Shown here in pieces: positions 41,090-48,616 of a DNA stretch of 64,000 nt. Numbering within the stretch: position 1 is the first letter of the stretch; every line of letters starts with the position of its first letter. The notes below the pieces were generated by a model, which saw nothing but the letters and a program-made list of their open reading frames with translations, had not been told where the DNA came from and ran no database searches. The translations under genes and the position numbers were made by a program. Source of the DNA: Candidatus Villigracilaceae bacterium (lineage in GTDB: Bacteria; Chloroflexota; Anaerolineae; Anaerolineales; Villigracilaceae); NCBI GenBank assembly GCA_026645935.1, contig JAPKMP010000001.1, positions 1-64,000 of the forward strand, written 5' to 3'.

Positions 41090-41529
41090 GACCCCTCCCC
41101 CAGCCCCTCTCCATCTTTGCAAAATGGAGAGGGGAGTCTTTTTTTGGCGCGATTAACTTTCGTGCCGCACTGCGGACAGCGAGCCTGCAAGACTTCCAGA
41201 TAGCGATTGATCGGTTTGACGACCGGGCGGCTCATGACGACGGGTTGGTTGCAGCGCATACACCAGGCGTGATCATCGGGTAAGCCTTTGCGCTTCGACT
41301 TGCGCTTCGCGACGGTCTCCTTCGCCCACGCCACGAACGCGGGACCGTGGATCCAAACGCTGCCATGCGCATCGCGCTCATGCGGCAAGCCGGCCGGCAG
41401 ATAGGATCGATAAACGGTGTCTTGCGCGACGCCGATCTCCTCGGCGATCTCGGATGGCTTATACATCATATCGAGCAGGCGCCCGAGCTTGATGATGTGC
41501 GTGCGTTTGAGCAATGGTTGTCTTTTCAT
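41086..41529 (-). CDS. HTH plus zinc-ribbon protein, possible excisionase/directionality factor
   Basis: 147 aa. An HTH (YKPSEIAEEIGVAQDTVYRSYLPAG, about 23-47) is followed by a basic segment and a zinc ribbon CMRCNQPV...CPQCGTK. The C-terminal 18 residues (PSPFCKDGEGLGEG) are encoded by a GC-rich palindromic repeat (41104-41134), so the end of the protein comes from a repeat insertion. Coupled by ATGA to the integrase, suggesting a role in excision or int control. Confidence 0.65.
   Translation of the reverse strand: MKRQPLLKRTHIIKLGRLLDMMYKPSEIAEEIGVAQDTVYRSYLPAGLPHERDAHGSVWIHGPAFVAWAKETVAKRKSKRKGLPDDHAWCMRCNQPVVMSRPVVKPINRYLEVLQARCPQCGTKVNRAKKRLPSPFCKDGEGLGEGS
41104..41134. repeat. REP-like palindrome CCCCTCTCCAT...ATGGAGAGGGG inside a gene
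   Basis: Perfect 11-bp arms around CTTTGCAAA, flanked by CCCCTCCCCCAG. It codes the end of the HTH/zinc-ribbon protein. Similar in style to the palindrome at 7-28. Confidence 0.6.
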
Positions 41530-41645
41530 ACGACTCCTGGAATCAAAAAAGCAAAACGACGGGTGAGTGCCCGTTCATTCTGCTTCTCTCCAAAAGCGTA
41601 TTCATTTCACCGATCCGCACGGTCAAGTGCGGATCGGTACCCAAA

Positions 41646-41681
41646 TGTCGGGGCGAGAGGATTTGAACCTCCGACCCCTTG
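41646..41681. other. attR: core repeat within the intact tRNA-Pro
   Basis: Thirty-six bases identical to 3717-3752; here they complete a functional tRNA, so the phage attP restores the gene 3' end. Confidence 0.9.
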
Positions 41682-41722
41682 CACCCCATGCAAGTGCGCT
41701 AGCCGGGCTGCGCCACGCCCCG
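41648..41722 (-). tRNA. tRNA-Pro (anticodon GGG)
   Basis: 75 nt. Acceptor CGGGGCG/CGCCCCG, anticodon stem CTTGC/GCAAG with loop ATGGGGT (anticodon GGG), T loop TTCGAAT, discriminator A, CCA not encoded. The 3' half is the phage attachment core. Confidence 0.92.
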
Positions 41723-41925
41723 ATTGAGCGACGCGGATTATAGTCTCGATTCCCCATAAACGCAAATGGAATCTGAGTCTCAGAGGATGGACAATGGACC
41801 GTAGACTGTGAATATTTCCATCTTCTATCGTCCACGGTCAGACACAAAATATATCTTCCTCTTATCTTAATCTTCGGCGCAGCCCACATCCTTTATGCTA
41901 CAATAAGCGCATCGGAGTTCCCCCT

Positions 41926-42495
41926 ATGTCTGGAATGATAGAGGTCATGATTGACAGCATTCGCGTGCATTTAATGGCACCCCAGCGCGTGGTGGTGTTG
42001 AAGCAGGTCGATGCCGAACGGTATCTCACCATCTGGGTCGGACCGTACGAAGCCGAAGCGATCACCGTCGCATTGCAGGAAGTCGAAATGGTGCGCCCGT
42101 TGACCCACGACCTGCTCAAAAACGTCTTCAAGGCGTTCAATGCGCGCATCATCCGCGTCGAGATCGTTAAACTGCAGGACGACATCTACTACGGTAACAT
42201 CGTCGCCGAAGCCGACGGGCGCGAGATCCACATCGATTCGCGATCCTCCGACGCCATCGCCATTGCCGCGCGCGCGCATGTCCCGATCCTCGTTCATCCC
42301 AGCGTGATGGAAACGGCGGCGGTCGAGCCGGATCAGGATATGCCGGAGAGCAGCGCCCCCGCCCAAAGAACCGCTCCGCCTCCTTTAAGTGAAGAAGCGA
42401 GCGACCGGCTCTCCGTCTTCAAGGATTTCATCGAGAAACTGGATATCGACGACCCCAACAAGGATAACCCCGACTCGCCACCCGCCAAAACCTGA
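41926..42495 (+). CDS. Bifunctional nuclease (BFN/DUF151) domain protein
   Basis: 189 aa. The first 130 residues hold the BFN domain (LPI-like core WVGPYEAEAITVALQ, PLTHDLLKNVF, DSRSSDAIAIAARAHVPI), with a disordered acidic/Pro tail containing a QDMPESSAPA stretch. Relatives have DNase/RNase activity or act as stress regulators. It ends 10 bases before dnaB, so the two are likely co-expressed. Confidence 0.85.
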   Translation: MSGMIEVMIDSIRVHLMAPQRVVVLKQVDAERYLTIWVGPYEAEAITVALQEVEMVRPLTHDLLKNVFKAFNARIIRVEIVKLQDDIYYGNIVAEADGREIHIDSRSSDAIAIAARAHVPILVHPSVMETAAVEPDQDMPESSAPAQRTAPPPLSEEASDRLSVFKDFIEKLDIDDPNKDNPDSPPAKT

Positions 42496-42505
42496 ATCTG
42501 CCCAA

Positions 42506-43873
42506 ATGACAGAAACCTACCCCGAAGAATCCACCGTCCCCTCAAGCCCAGGTATACCGCACAGCCGGGAAGCCGAAGAAGCAGTAGTAGGGGCGGTGTT
42601 GATTAACCCCGAAGTCTATTACGACATCGCCCAATTCCTCTCCCCGGACGATTTCTACATCCATCGCAACCGCTGGATCTGGGAGGCTTTCATCCGTTTG
42701 CATGAAGCCCGCACGCCCATTGACCTATTAACCCTCTCCGAAGATTTGGAGCGCACCGGTCAATTGAACGAGATCGGCGGCTCAGCTTATTTGACCTCGC
42801 TCATTAACCAGGTCCCGACCTCTCTCAACGCCGAATCCTATGGCCGCATCGTCGAAGAGAACTCGCTCCGGCGCAGGATGATCCAAGCCGCAAATCAAAT
42901 TGCGTCATTGGCATATAAGGGCGATGCCATTGACAACGTGATGGGGGAGGCGGAGAAAGCCGTCTTCGGGGTCAGCGAACGGCGCAACAAGCACGACCTC
43001 CAGCCAATTCGCGCGGTCCTATCCACTTATTACGACCGCATCGACGACCTCTCGAAACGCCCCGAAGATTTTCACGGGGTTCCGACCGGTTTTTACGACC
43101 TCGATAAACTGCTCAACGGGTTGCAGCCTTCCGATTTGCTCATCATCGCGGGCAGACCGGGTCAAGGCAAGACCGGTTTCCTGCTTTCGGTCGCCAAGAA
43201 CGCCGGGCTGACCCACAAGAAGCATGTCGCCATTTTTTCACTGGAAATGTCGAACGAACAGGTGGTTCAACGCCTGATCGCGCAAGAGACAGGGATCGAC
43301 TCGCAGCGCCTGCGAACAGGCAAACTGCTCGAAAACGAATGGCCCCTTTTTACCCATGCCATCGAAGTCTTTTCAGACACGCACATCTTTCTCGACGACA
43401 CGCCCGCCATCACCCCGCTGCAATTGCGGACGAAATGCCGCCGCCTGCACATGGAGTACGGGCTCGACCTGGTCATCGTCGATTATCTCCAATTGATGAG
43501 CGGCGATACGCGCAACGACAACCGCGTGCAGGAAGTCTCGCAGATCTCGCGCAATCTCAAAGTGCTGGCGCGCGAGTTGAATGTGCCCGTCCTTGCCGCC
43601 GCGCAGTTGAGCCGCGCCGTCGAGCAGCGTACCGACAAACGCCCGGTCCTTTCGGATTTGCGCGAATCGGGTTCTTTGGAACAAGATTCGGACATTGTCA
43701 TGTTCATCTACCGCCCCGATCAATATGAGAAAGACACCGACAAACAGAACATTGCGCAGATCATTGTCTCCAAGCACCGAAACGGTCCCGTCGGCGAGAT
43801 AGAGTTGATCTTCCGCGGCGCGCTGGCGAAGTTCGAGAACGCAGCGACGAAGGTGTTCAGACCGAACGAGTAA
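42506..43873 (+). CDS. dnaB: Replicative DNA helicase DnaB
   Basis: 455 aa from ATG 42506. N-terminal DnaB domain (HSREAEEAVVGAVLINPEVYYDIA), RecA-like domain with Walker A AGRPGQGKT, SLEMSNEQVVQR, Walker B LVIVDYLQLMSG and the arginine-finger region LRESGSLEQDSDIVMF, and no intein. Hexameric helicase at the replication fork. The following DnaD- and DnaC-like genes suggest a replication cluster. Confidence 0.95.
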   Translation: MTETYPEESTVPSSPGIPHSREAEEAVVGAVLINPEVYYDIAQFLSPDDFYIHRNRWIWEAFIRLHEARTPIDLLTLSEDLERTGQLNEIGGSAYLTSLINQVPTSLNAESYGRIVEENSLRRRMIQAANQIASLAYKGDAIDNVMGEAEKAVFGVSERRNKHDLQPIRAVLSTYYDRIDDLSKRPEDFHGVPTGFYDLDKLLNGLQPSDLLIIAGRPGQGKTGFLLSVAKNAGLTHKKHVAIFSLEMSNEQVVQRLIAQETGIDSQRLRTGKLLENEWPLFTHAIEVFSDTHIFLDDTPAITPLQLRTKCRRLHMEYGLDLVIVDYLQLMSGDTRNDNRVQEVSQISRNLKVLARELNVPVLAAAQLSRAVEQRTDKRPVLSDLRESGSLEQDSDIVMFIYRPDQYEKDTDKQNIAQIIVSKHRNGPVGEIELIFRGALAKFENAATKVFRPNE

Positions 43874-43877
43874 TATA

Positions 43878-43962
43878 TGTCATTGCGAGGGCGGCAGGAC
43901 GAAGCAATCTCACATTTACAGGAGATTGCTTCGTCGGGAAGAACACCCTCCTCGCAACGACA
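43878..43962. repeat. Dispersed inverted repeat TGTCATTGCGAGG...CTCGCAACGACA, copy 1
   Basis: 85 bp with outer TGTCATTGCGAGG/CTCGCAACGACA and inner GAAGCAATCTC/GAGATTGCTTC arms. A second copy with the same outer and inner arms is at 56124-56209. Typical MITE/REP-like hairpin lying between dnaB and the next gene. Confidence 0.75.
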
Positions 43963-43974
43963 TAAAAACGTGAC

Positions 43975-44646
43975 ATGACTTCTTTCCCCGGCTTCACTTC
44001 CTCCGAGACGTTCACGCAGATCCCCGATTCGTTTTTGGGGATGATGATCGGCATCGACGACATCGCCGAGTTGAAGGTAACGCTGTATGCCATCTGGCGC
44101 ATCGAGCACATGGAGGGAAACTTCCGCGCGATGTGCGAGGGCGATTTCGAGAAAGAGGCTTTGGGCTTGAGTGTGGAGGAGATTCAGCGCGGGCTGGGGA
44201 AAGCTGTGGAGAGGCAGACTCTGCTCCGAGCTTGCCCTGAGCCTGTCGAAGGGGCGGAGAAAGAGGCGCAAGTTTTTTATTTCCTCAACTCCCCGCGCGG
44301 ACGTCTATCCGCCGAGGCGTTTTCGAAGGGACAAGTTAAACCATCCGCTTCGTATGTGCCGAACAAGTCGAACGTGTTCAAGTTGTATGAAGAGAACATC
44401 GGTCCGCTGACGCCTTTGCTGTCGGACATGTTGAAGGAGGCGGAGAAGGTTTACCCGGCGGCATGGTTCGAGGAGGCGTTCGAGATCGCCGTGAGCCGCA
44501 ACGTGCGGAATTGGAAGTATATTCAAGCGATCCTTTCGCGCTGGAAGGAAAACGGAAAAGATGAAAGAAGAGATTCAAAAGACTCTATCCAGGATGCAAA
44601 ACGATACACCGAAGGCGAGTTCTCCGATTTCTTCAAACGCGATTAA
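43975..44646 (+). CDS. DnaD-domain replication protein
   Basis: 223 aa. The N-terminal half (DSFLGMMIGIDDIAELKVTLYAIWRIEHMEG) and the C-terminal YEENIGPLTPLLSDMLKEAEKVYPAAWFEEAFEIAVSRN...YIQAILSRW match DnaD-type primosome proteins. An insertion at about 80-95 (RACPEPVEGAEK) is encoded by a dispersed palindromic repeat (44231-44254). Probably helps load DnaB with the DnaC-like ATPase, whose gene starts inside its last 86 bases. Confidence 0.8.
   Translation: MTSFPGFTSSETFTQIPDSFLGMMIGIDDIAELKVTLYAIWRIEHMEGNFRAMCEGDFEKEALGLSVEEIQRGLGKAVERQTLLRACPEPVEGAEKEAQVFYFLNSPRGRLSAEAFSKGQVKPSASYVPNKSNVFKLYEENIGPLTPLLSDMLKEAEKVYPAAWFEEAFEIAVSRNVRNWKYIQAILSRWKENGKDERRDSKDSIQDAKRYTEGEFSDFFKRD
44231..44254. 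repeat. Protein-coding REP-type insertion (CTTGCCCTGAGCCTGTCGAAGGGG)
   Basis: A palindrome-like repeat widespread in Chloroflexota-type genomes (from memory) reads in frame as ACPEPVEG inside the DnaD-like gene. It does not shift the frame. Confidence 0.55.
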
Positions 44647-46081
44647 CGTGACCAAGCCGCTCGGCGACCCGAACTGTCCGCATTGCGGCGGCGCGGGTTA
44701 TGTGCGTTACGATGTGCCGGTGGGTCACGAAAAGTTTGGAAGGTTGGAGACCTGTATCTGCCGCGCCAGGGATGTTGCGGAGGCGGCGCGCGCGCGTTTA
44801 TTTACGTTGAGCAATTTGAACCGGCTGAGTCATTTGACCTTCGAAAACTTCAGCCCGATGGGGAACGATAAAGCCAAATTCATGTCTGCGCAGGAGCGCG
44901 AGAACTTGCACGGCGCGTTCGAAGCAAGCGGGGAATTTGCGCGTCAACCGAAGGGCTGGTTACTGCTCGAAGGCGGCTATGGCTGCGGCAAGACCCACCT
45001 CGCGGCGGCGATCGCGAACTTTGCCGTCAATCAGGGAACGCCTACGTTATTCATCACCGTGCCGGACTTGTTGGATTCTTTGCGCTTTTCTTTTGATGAC
45101 CCCGAAACAACATTCGAGGAACGCTTTGAGGAGATTCGCAACGCAGGCTTGTTGATCCTCGACGACTTCGGCACGCAGAACGCCACCGCCTGGGCGCAGG
45201 AAAAATTATTCCAGATCATCAACTATCGCTATATCAATAAACTACCGACGGTCATCACGACCAACCTGATGCTGGACGAGATCGAAGGGCGCATCCGCTC
45301 ACGCCTGCAGGACGAGGGTTTTGTGAAATACATCAAGATCCTTGCGCCCGATTACCGCCGCCCCGAGGAGACGAGCAACCCGGGAATTTCGATGCTGGCT
45401 TTACCCGAGATGAAGGCGATGACCTTCAAGACATTCCAGCCGCGCGATGACGAAGTGGGGACGGAAGCTGTGACCACAACCACCACAGAAAAGACCGATA
45501 AATTCGGCAACAAGGTCAAGGATAAAGAGATCACGCGCATCAAAATATCGAAAGACGATGTGAAAACGTTGCACGACGCGCATAATGCGGCGGTCGAGTT
45601 TGCAGAGAAGCCCGAAAGTTGGCTGGTTTTGCTCGGGGGTTCTTTCAGCGGAAAAACCCATCTCGCCGCTGCGATCGGCAATTACCGCATCGGCTTGGGC
45701 GGGCAGGCTCTGCTCGTCGAAGTGACCTCCCTGCTCGATTACCTGCGACAGACCTTCCGCCCCAGTTCGGATGTTTCTTTCGACCGGCGTTTTCACGAGA
45801 TCCGCACGACGCCGTTGTTGATTCTCGATGATCTAAAGGAAAGCGGCGCTGGTTCCGCCTGGGCGGAGGATAAACTCTACAGCGTGTTGAATTACCGCTA
45901 CAACGCGCACCTGCCGACCGTGATAACATCCACGCTCCGCCCCGAATCCTTTGCACTCAGTTACCCGAACTTGTGGAATAAACTGCTCGACCCGGAAAAA
46001 TGCCGTGTCGTGGCGATCAACATGCCGCCGTATCGAAGGGTGGGGAAGGGGAAGGGTGCGGGGATTAGGAAGGGGAAGTAG
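44561..46081 (+). CDS. DnaC-like helicase loader with two tandem AAA+ domains
   Basis: 506 aa. An N-terminal zinc-type knuckle CPHCGGAGY...CIC precedes a first DnaC ATPase (Walker A GGYGCGKTH, Walker B LLILDDFG, about 105-275), then an acidic Thr-rich linker and a second ATPase (GGSFSGKTH, LLILDDLK, about 325-495). The halves are clearly paralogous, so the gene arose by tandem duplication and fusion. Two loader domains in one chain is unusual and could give both DnaB rings or a dimeric loader. A relic of the linker lies at 47426-47496. Confidence 0.85.
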   Translation: MKEEIQKTLSRMQNDTPKASSPISSNAINVTKPLGDPNCPHCGGAGYVRYDVPVGHEKFGRLETCICRARDVAEAARARLFTLSNLNRLSHLTFENFSPMGNDKAKFMSAQERENLHGAFEASGEFARQPKGWLLLEGGYGCGKTHLAAAIANFAVNQGTPTLFITVPDLLDSLRFSFDDPETTFEERFEEIRNAGLLILDDFGTQNATAWAQEKLFQIINYRYINKLPTVITTNLMLDEIEGRIRSRLQDEGFVKYIKILAPDYRRPEETSNPGISMLALPEMKAMTFKTFQPRDDEVGTEAVTTTTTEKTDKFGNKVKDKEITRIKISKDDVKTLHDAHNAAVEFAEKPESWLVLLGGSFSGKTHLAAAIGNYRIGLGGQALLVEVTSLLDYLRQTFRPSSDVSFDRRFHEIRTTPLLILDDLKESGAGSAWAEDKLYSVLNYRYNAHLPTVITSTLRPESFALSYPNLWNKLLDPEKCRVVAINMPPYRRVGKGKGAGIRKGK

Positions 46082-46105
46082 CGCGGTAATAAAAGGAGAT
46101 TCTCA

Positions 46106-46678
46106 ATGCTTGGTCCGAAAAAGGAAGATATTCCAAAAATCCATGCCGAAGTAAATCAGATTGTCAATCAACGATTATCACTTACAACTCTTGCTGTCAC
46201 AATTTTTGGGGCGTTGATAGCATGGATTATTCCCAAGAATCCGCCAAACGCGGAAAACGATGTTGGGGTCTTTATTTACGCGGCCATAATTTTGCTTCTT
46301 GTAGTTTTGTTTTCTCTTTTCCTCCTTGCCCATCATCTTACTTATATGTTGAGAATCTACACAACATACCTAGATGAAAATAATGCATCAAATTGGGAAA
46401 AAGACTGGTCTGCTTATAGAGGAAGATTTACTTACATGGGCTACACAAAACCACAAGCGTACATATTCTTAGTATTGGGCATTCTTTCAACTGCTTTTCC
46501 TTTCTTATTGGCGTTCTCGTTTTCATTAAGGATTGAGCCAATAAGAGGTGCGATTGTATGTTTGATACTTGGCGCACTGTATATCATATTTGTATATGGC
46601 ATGGGAGTCAGAAGATGGTTCACCCCAGAGAAGGAGATGAGACGAAGATGGAAATTGTTGAAGGGAAAGCGACGCTAG
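46106..46678 (+). CDS. Membrane protein, unknown
   Basis: 190 aa with four hydrophobic segments (about 24-43, 55-80, 111-133, 141-160) and charged ends. Together with the HAD gene it forms an AT-rich patch unlike its neighbours, suggesting an inserted segment. No family recognised. Confidence 0.6.
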   Translation: MLGPKKEDIPKIHAEVNQIVNQRLSLTTLAVTIFGALIAWIIPKNPPNAENDVGVFIYAAIILLLVVLFSLFLLAHHLTYMLRIYTTYLDENNASNWEKDWSAYRGRFTYMGYTKPQAYIFLVLGILSTAFPFLLAFSFSLRIEPIRGAIVCLILGALYIIFVYGMGVRRWFTPEKEMRRRWKLLKGKRR

Positions 46679-47406
46679 TCAAAGGTGTTGCATTTGATTT
46701 GGAGGGAACTATTATTGATTTGGAACCCCTTCACCATCTTGCACATCTTCGAGCCGCTGCAGATGTTGGCGTTAATCTTTCATGGCATGAGGCAATAGAA
46801 CGCTTACCTCATTTTGTTGGTGGTCCTGACGAAGAAGTTGCCGCCGAGATAATCATGCTGTCAAAGAATGAAACAACAGTACAGAAGATTCTTTCGACAA
46901 AACGTGCTTATTTTCGTGCTCTCTTGGACAACAAGAAAGATATCGAGCCGAGAAAAGGCTTTAGAGAATTTCTTGATTGGGTGAAAAGTGTGGGAGTTAG
47001 CATATCAATTGGGACGGTGACAGAACGAGACCTCGCTATACAACTTTTGAAACTGGCCAACTTGGAGAATGAATTCTTGCCACACCTAATTGTTTCTAAA
47101 GAGGATGTACCTAAACCGAAACCATCACCTGATGTCTATTATGAAACAGCTCGCCGCATGAATATCAATCCAAAAAATCAATTGGTATTTGAGGATTCAA
47201 TGGTTGGTTTAAATTCTGCTCGCCATGCTGGATGTCGTTTGGTCGCAATCCCAACAATACAATTACCGAACTTTAGCCAATTGTTATATCGTGCTGGTGC
47301 AGAACAAGTCTTTTTATCGTGGGAAGATGAAAAATTAATACCTTTCGTTCTACAATTAATAAGCGCCAATTCTCCAAGGCATCTGACACGCGCAAGGTCG
47401 AATTGA
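46648..47406 (+). CDS. HAD-superfamily phosphatase, beta-PGM-like
   Basis: 252 aa from ATG 46648. Motif I FDLEGTIID has Glu in place of the usual second Asp (DxE not DxD), motif II IGTVT, motif III PKPSPDV, motif IV FEDSMVGLNSA. The cap domain resembles the beta-phosphoglucomutase group. With the usual acid/base Asp replaced it may be slow or have different specificity. AT-rich; overlaps the membrane gene by 31 bases. Confidence 0.75.
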   Translation: MEIVEGKATLVKGVAFDLEGTIIDLEPLHHLAHLRAAADVGVNLSWHEAIERLPHFVGGPDEEVAAEIIMLSKNETTVQKILSTKRAYFRALLDNKKDIEPRKGFREFLDWVKSVGVSISIGTVTERDLAIQLLKLANLENEFLPHLIVSKEDVPKPKPSPDVYYETARRMNINPKNQLVFEDSMVGLNSARHAGCRLVAIPTIQLPNFSQLLYRAGAEQVFLSWEDEKLIPFVLQLISANSPRHLTRARSN

Positions 47407-47425
47407 GCTGGAAAGCGGTGTTTAC

Positions 47426-47496
47426 GAATACCACCGAAAACCGAACGCTTCGGCGACAAAGTCATTGACAAAGAAGCGACATGCGTCAAAATGAGC
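47426..47496 (+). pseudogene. Relic of the DnaC-like gene linker
   Basis: Read from 47437 it gives KTERFGDKVIDKEATCVKMS, matching KTDKFGNKVKDKEITRIKIS of the double-ATPase protein (coded around 45499-45558) at most positions. It sits on the far side of the AT-rich insert, implying an earlier third copy or a duplication broken by insertion. Confidence 0.5.
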
Positions 47497-47532
47497 TCTT
47501 TATGACCCTTCGGCGGGTGAAAAATTATCGTT

Positions 47533-47560
47533 AACAGGCTTCCTCGCAAGCCTGTTTTTT
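47533..47560 (+). terminator. Intrinsic terminator
   Basis: AACAGGCTT-cctcgc-AAGCCTGTT followed by TTTT ends the replication/HAD cluster before the nicotinamidase-like gene. Confidence 0.8.
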
Positions 47561-47585
47561 ATCCCGAAATGGGTATACTTGAAGC

Positions 47586-48590
47586 ATGACCAACTTACCC
47601 ATCCCTGACTTTTTTGATTCCACTCGCGTGGGCGAAGTCTGGAAAGTGGATTACGCCGCCCGCGCCGAAGACGCCCGCCGATTTGCGGCTCAACACAACC
47701 TCAAGCCTGCTTCTGCTTCGATGGAGCGCATTTCCCTTTTGCTGATCGACGTGCAGAACACCTTCTGCATCCCCGGCTTTGAGTTGTTCGTTGGCGGGCG
47801 AAGCGGCAAGGGTGCCGTCGATGATAATATCCGCTTGTGTGAGTTCATCTATCGCAACATCGGGAATATCACCCGCATCATCGCCACCATGGACACGCAT
47901 ATGTCCCAGCAGATCTTTCATCCCATCTTCTTTGTCGATGCGGATGGGAATCACCCTGCGCCTTACACCGATATTCATTTGGATGAGTTGCAGTCCGGCA
48001 AATGGAACTTCAACCCGGCTCTCGCTCCGCAATTTGGCATTGCGCCGGAATACGGTCAGCAGACGATGGTCCATTACGCCGAATCTCTCGCAAAAACCGG
48101 CAAATACGCGCTCACGATCTGGCCCTATCACGCCATGCTGGGGGGAATCGGTCACGCGCTCGTCCCTGCCGTGGAAGAAGCCATATTCTTCCATTCTCAC
48201 GCCCGCATCGACCAGCCGCATTTTGCTGTCAAAGGCGATAAGCCCTTTACCGAAAATTATTCCGTGGTGGGTCCCGAGGTGCTGACGGGTCCAATGGGCG
48301 AGGTGCTCGGCGAACATGATCCGCAATTCATTCGACATCTTCAAGAGGTGGATAAGCTCTACATTGCGGGACAGGCGAAAAGTCACTGCGTGGCGTGGAC
48401 CGTCCAGGATTTGCTCGACGACATCCTGAAGACAGACACTGAACTCGCCAAAAAGGTCCATGTTCTCGACGACTGTTCATCGGCGGTGGTGGTGCCCGGG
48501 GTGGTGGATCACACCGGGGCGGCGAACGATGCGTATGAATGGTTTGCAAAAGCGGGGATGCATGTCGTCAAATCGACAGACGCACTCTAA
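47586..48590 (+). CDS. Isochorismatase-family hydrolase, nicotinamidase-like
   Basis: 334 aa, longer than usual PncA (about 200). Motif LLIDVQNTFC (catalytic Asp), the central DGNHPAPYTDIHLDE region with likely metal His/Asp, and SHCVAWTVQDLL with the nucleophilic Cys (about residue 262) define the family. The gene beside it codes nicotinate phosphoribosyltransferase, so deamidation of nicotinamide for NAD salvage is the likely job. The extra N- and mid-domain length is unexplained. Confidence 0.8.
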   Translation: MTNLPIPDFFDSTRVGEVWKVDYAARAEDARRFAAQHNLKPASASMERISLLLIDVQNTFCIPGFELFVGGRSGKGAVDDNIRLCEFIYRNIGNITRIIATMDTHMSQQIFHPIFFVDADGNHPAPYTDIHLDELQSGKWNFNPALAPQFGIAPEYGQQTMVHYAESLAKTGKYALTIWPYHAMLGGIGHALVPAVEEAIFFHSHARIDQPHFAVKGDKPFTENYSVVGPEVLTGPMGEVLGEHDPQFIRHLQEVDKLYIAGQAKSHCVAWTVQDLLDDILKTDTELAKKVHVLDDCSSAVVVPGVVDHTGAANDAYEWFAKAGMHVVKSTDAL

Positions 48591-48616
48591 TCCATTTATA
48601 TTGATAAGGTTTCTTT

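Larger units (their letters stand above)
3717..41681. mobile_element. Integrated temperate siphovirus (prophage) in tRNA-Pro
   Basis: The element is bounded by exact 36-bp direct repeats (3717-3752 and 41646-41681) consisting of the T-arm and acceptor 3' strand of tRNA-Pro(GGG). It contains a tyrosine integrase next to the right repeat, an XRE repressor with divergent early promoter, replication genes, HNH/terminase, an HK97-type head module and a complete long non-contractile tail module. Nearly all genes from 6207 to 40044 read rightwards with 4-bp or small overlaps. Size to one att copy is 37,929 bp. No gene required for a siphovirion is visibly broken, so it may be inducible, although no endolysin is recognised. 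Confidence 0.93.
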
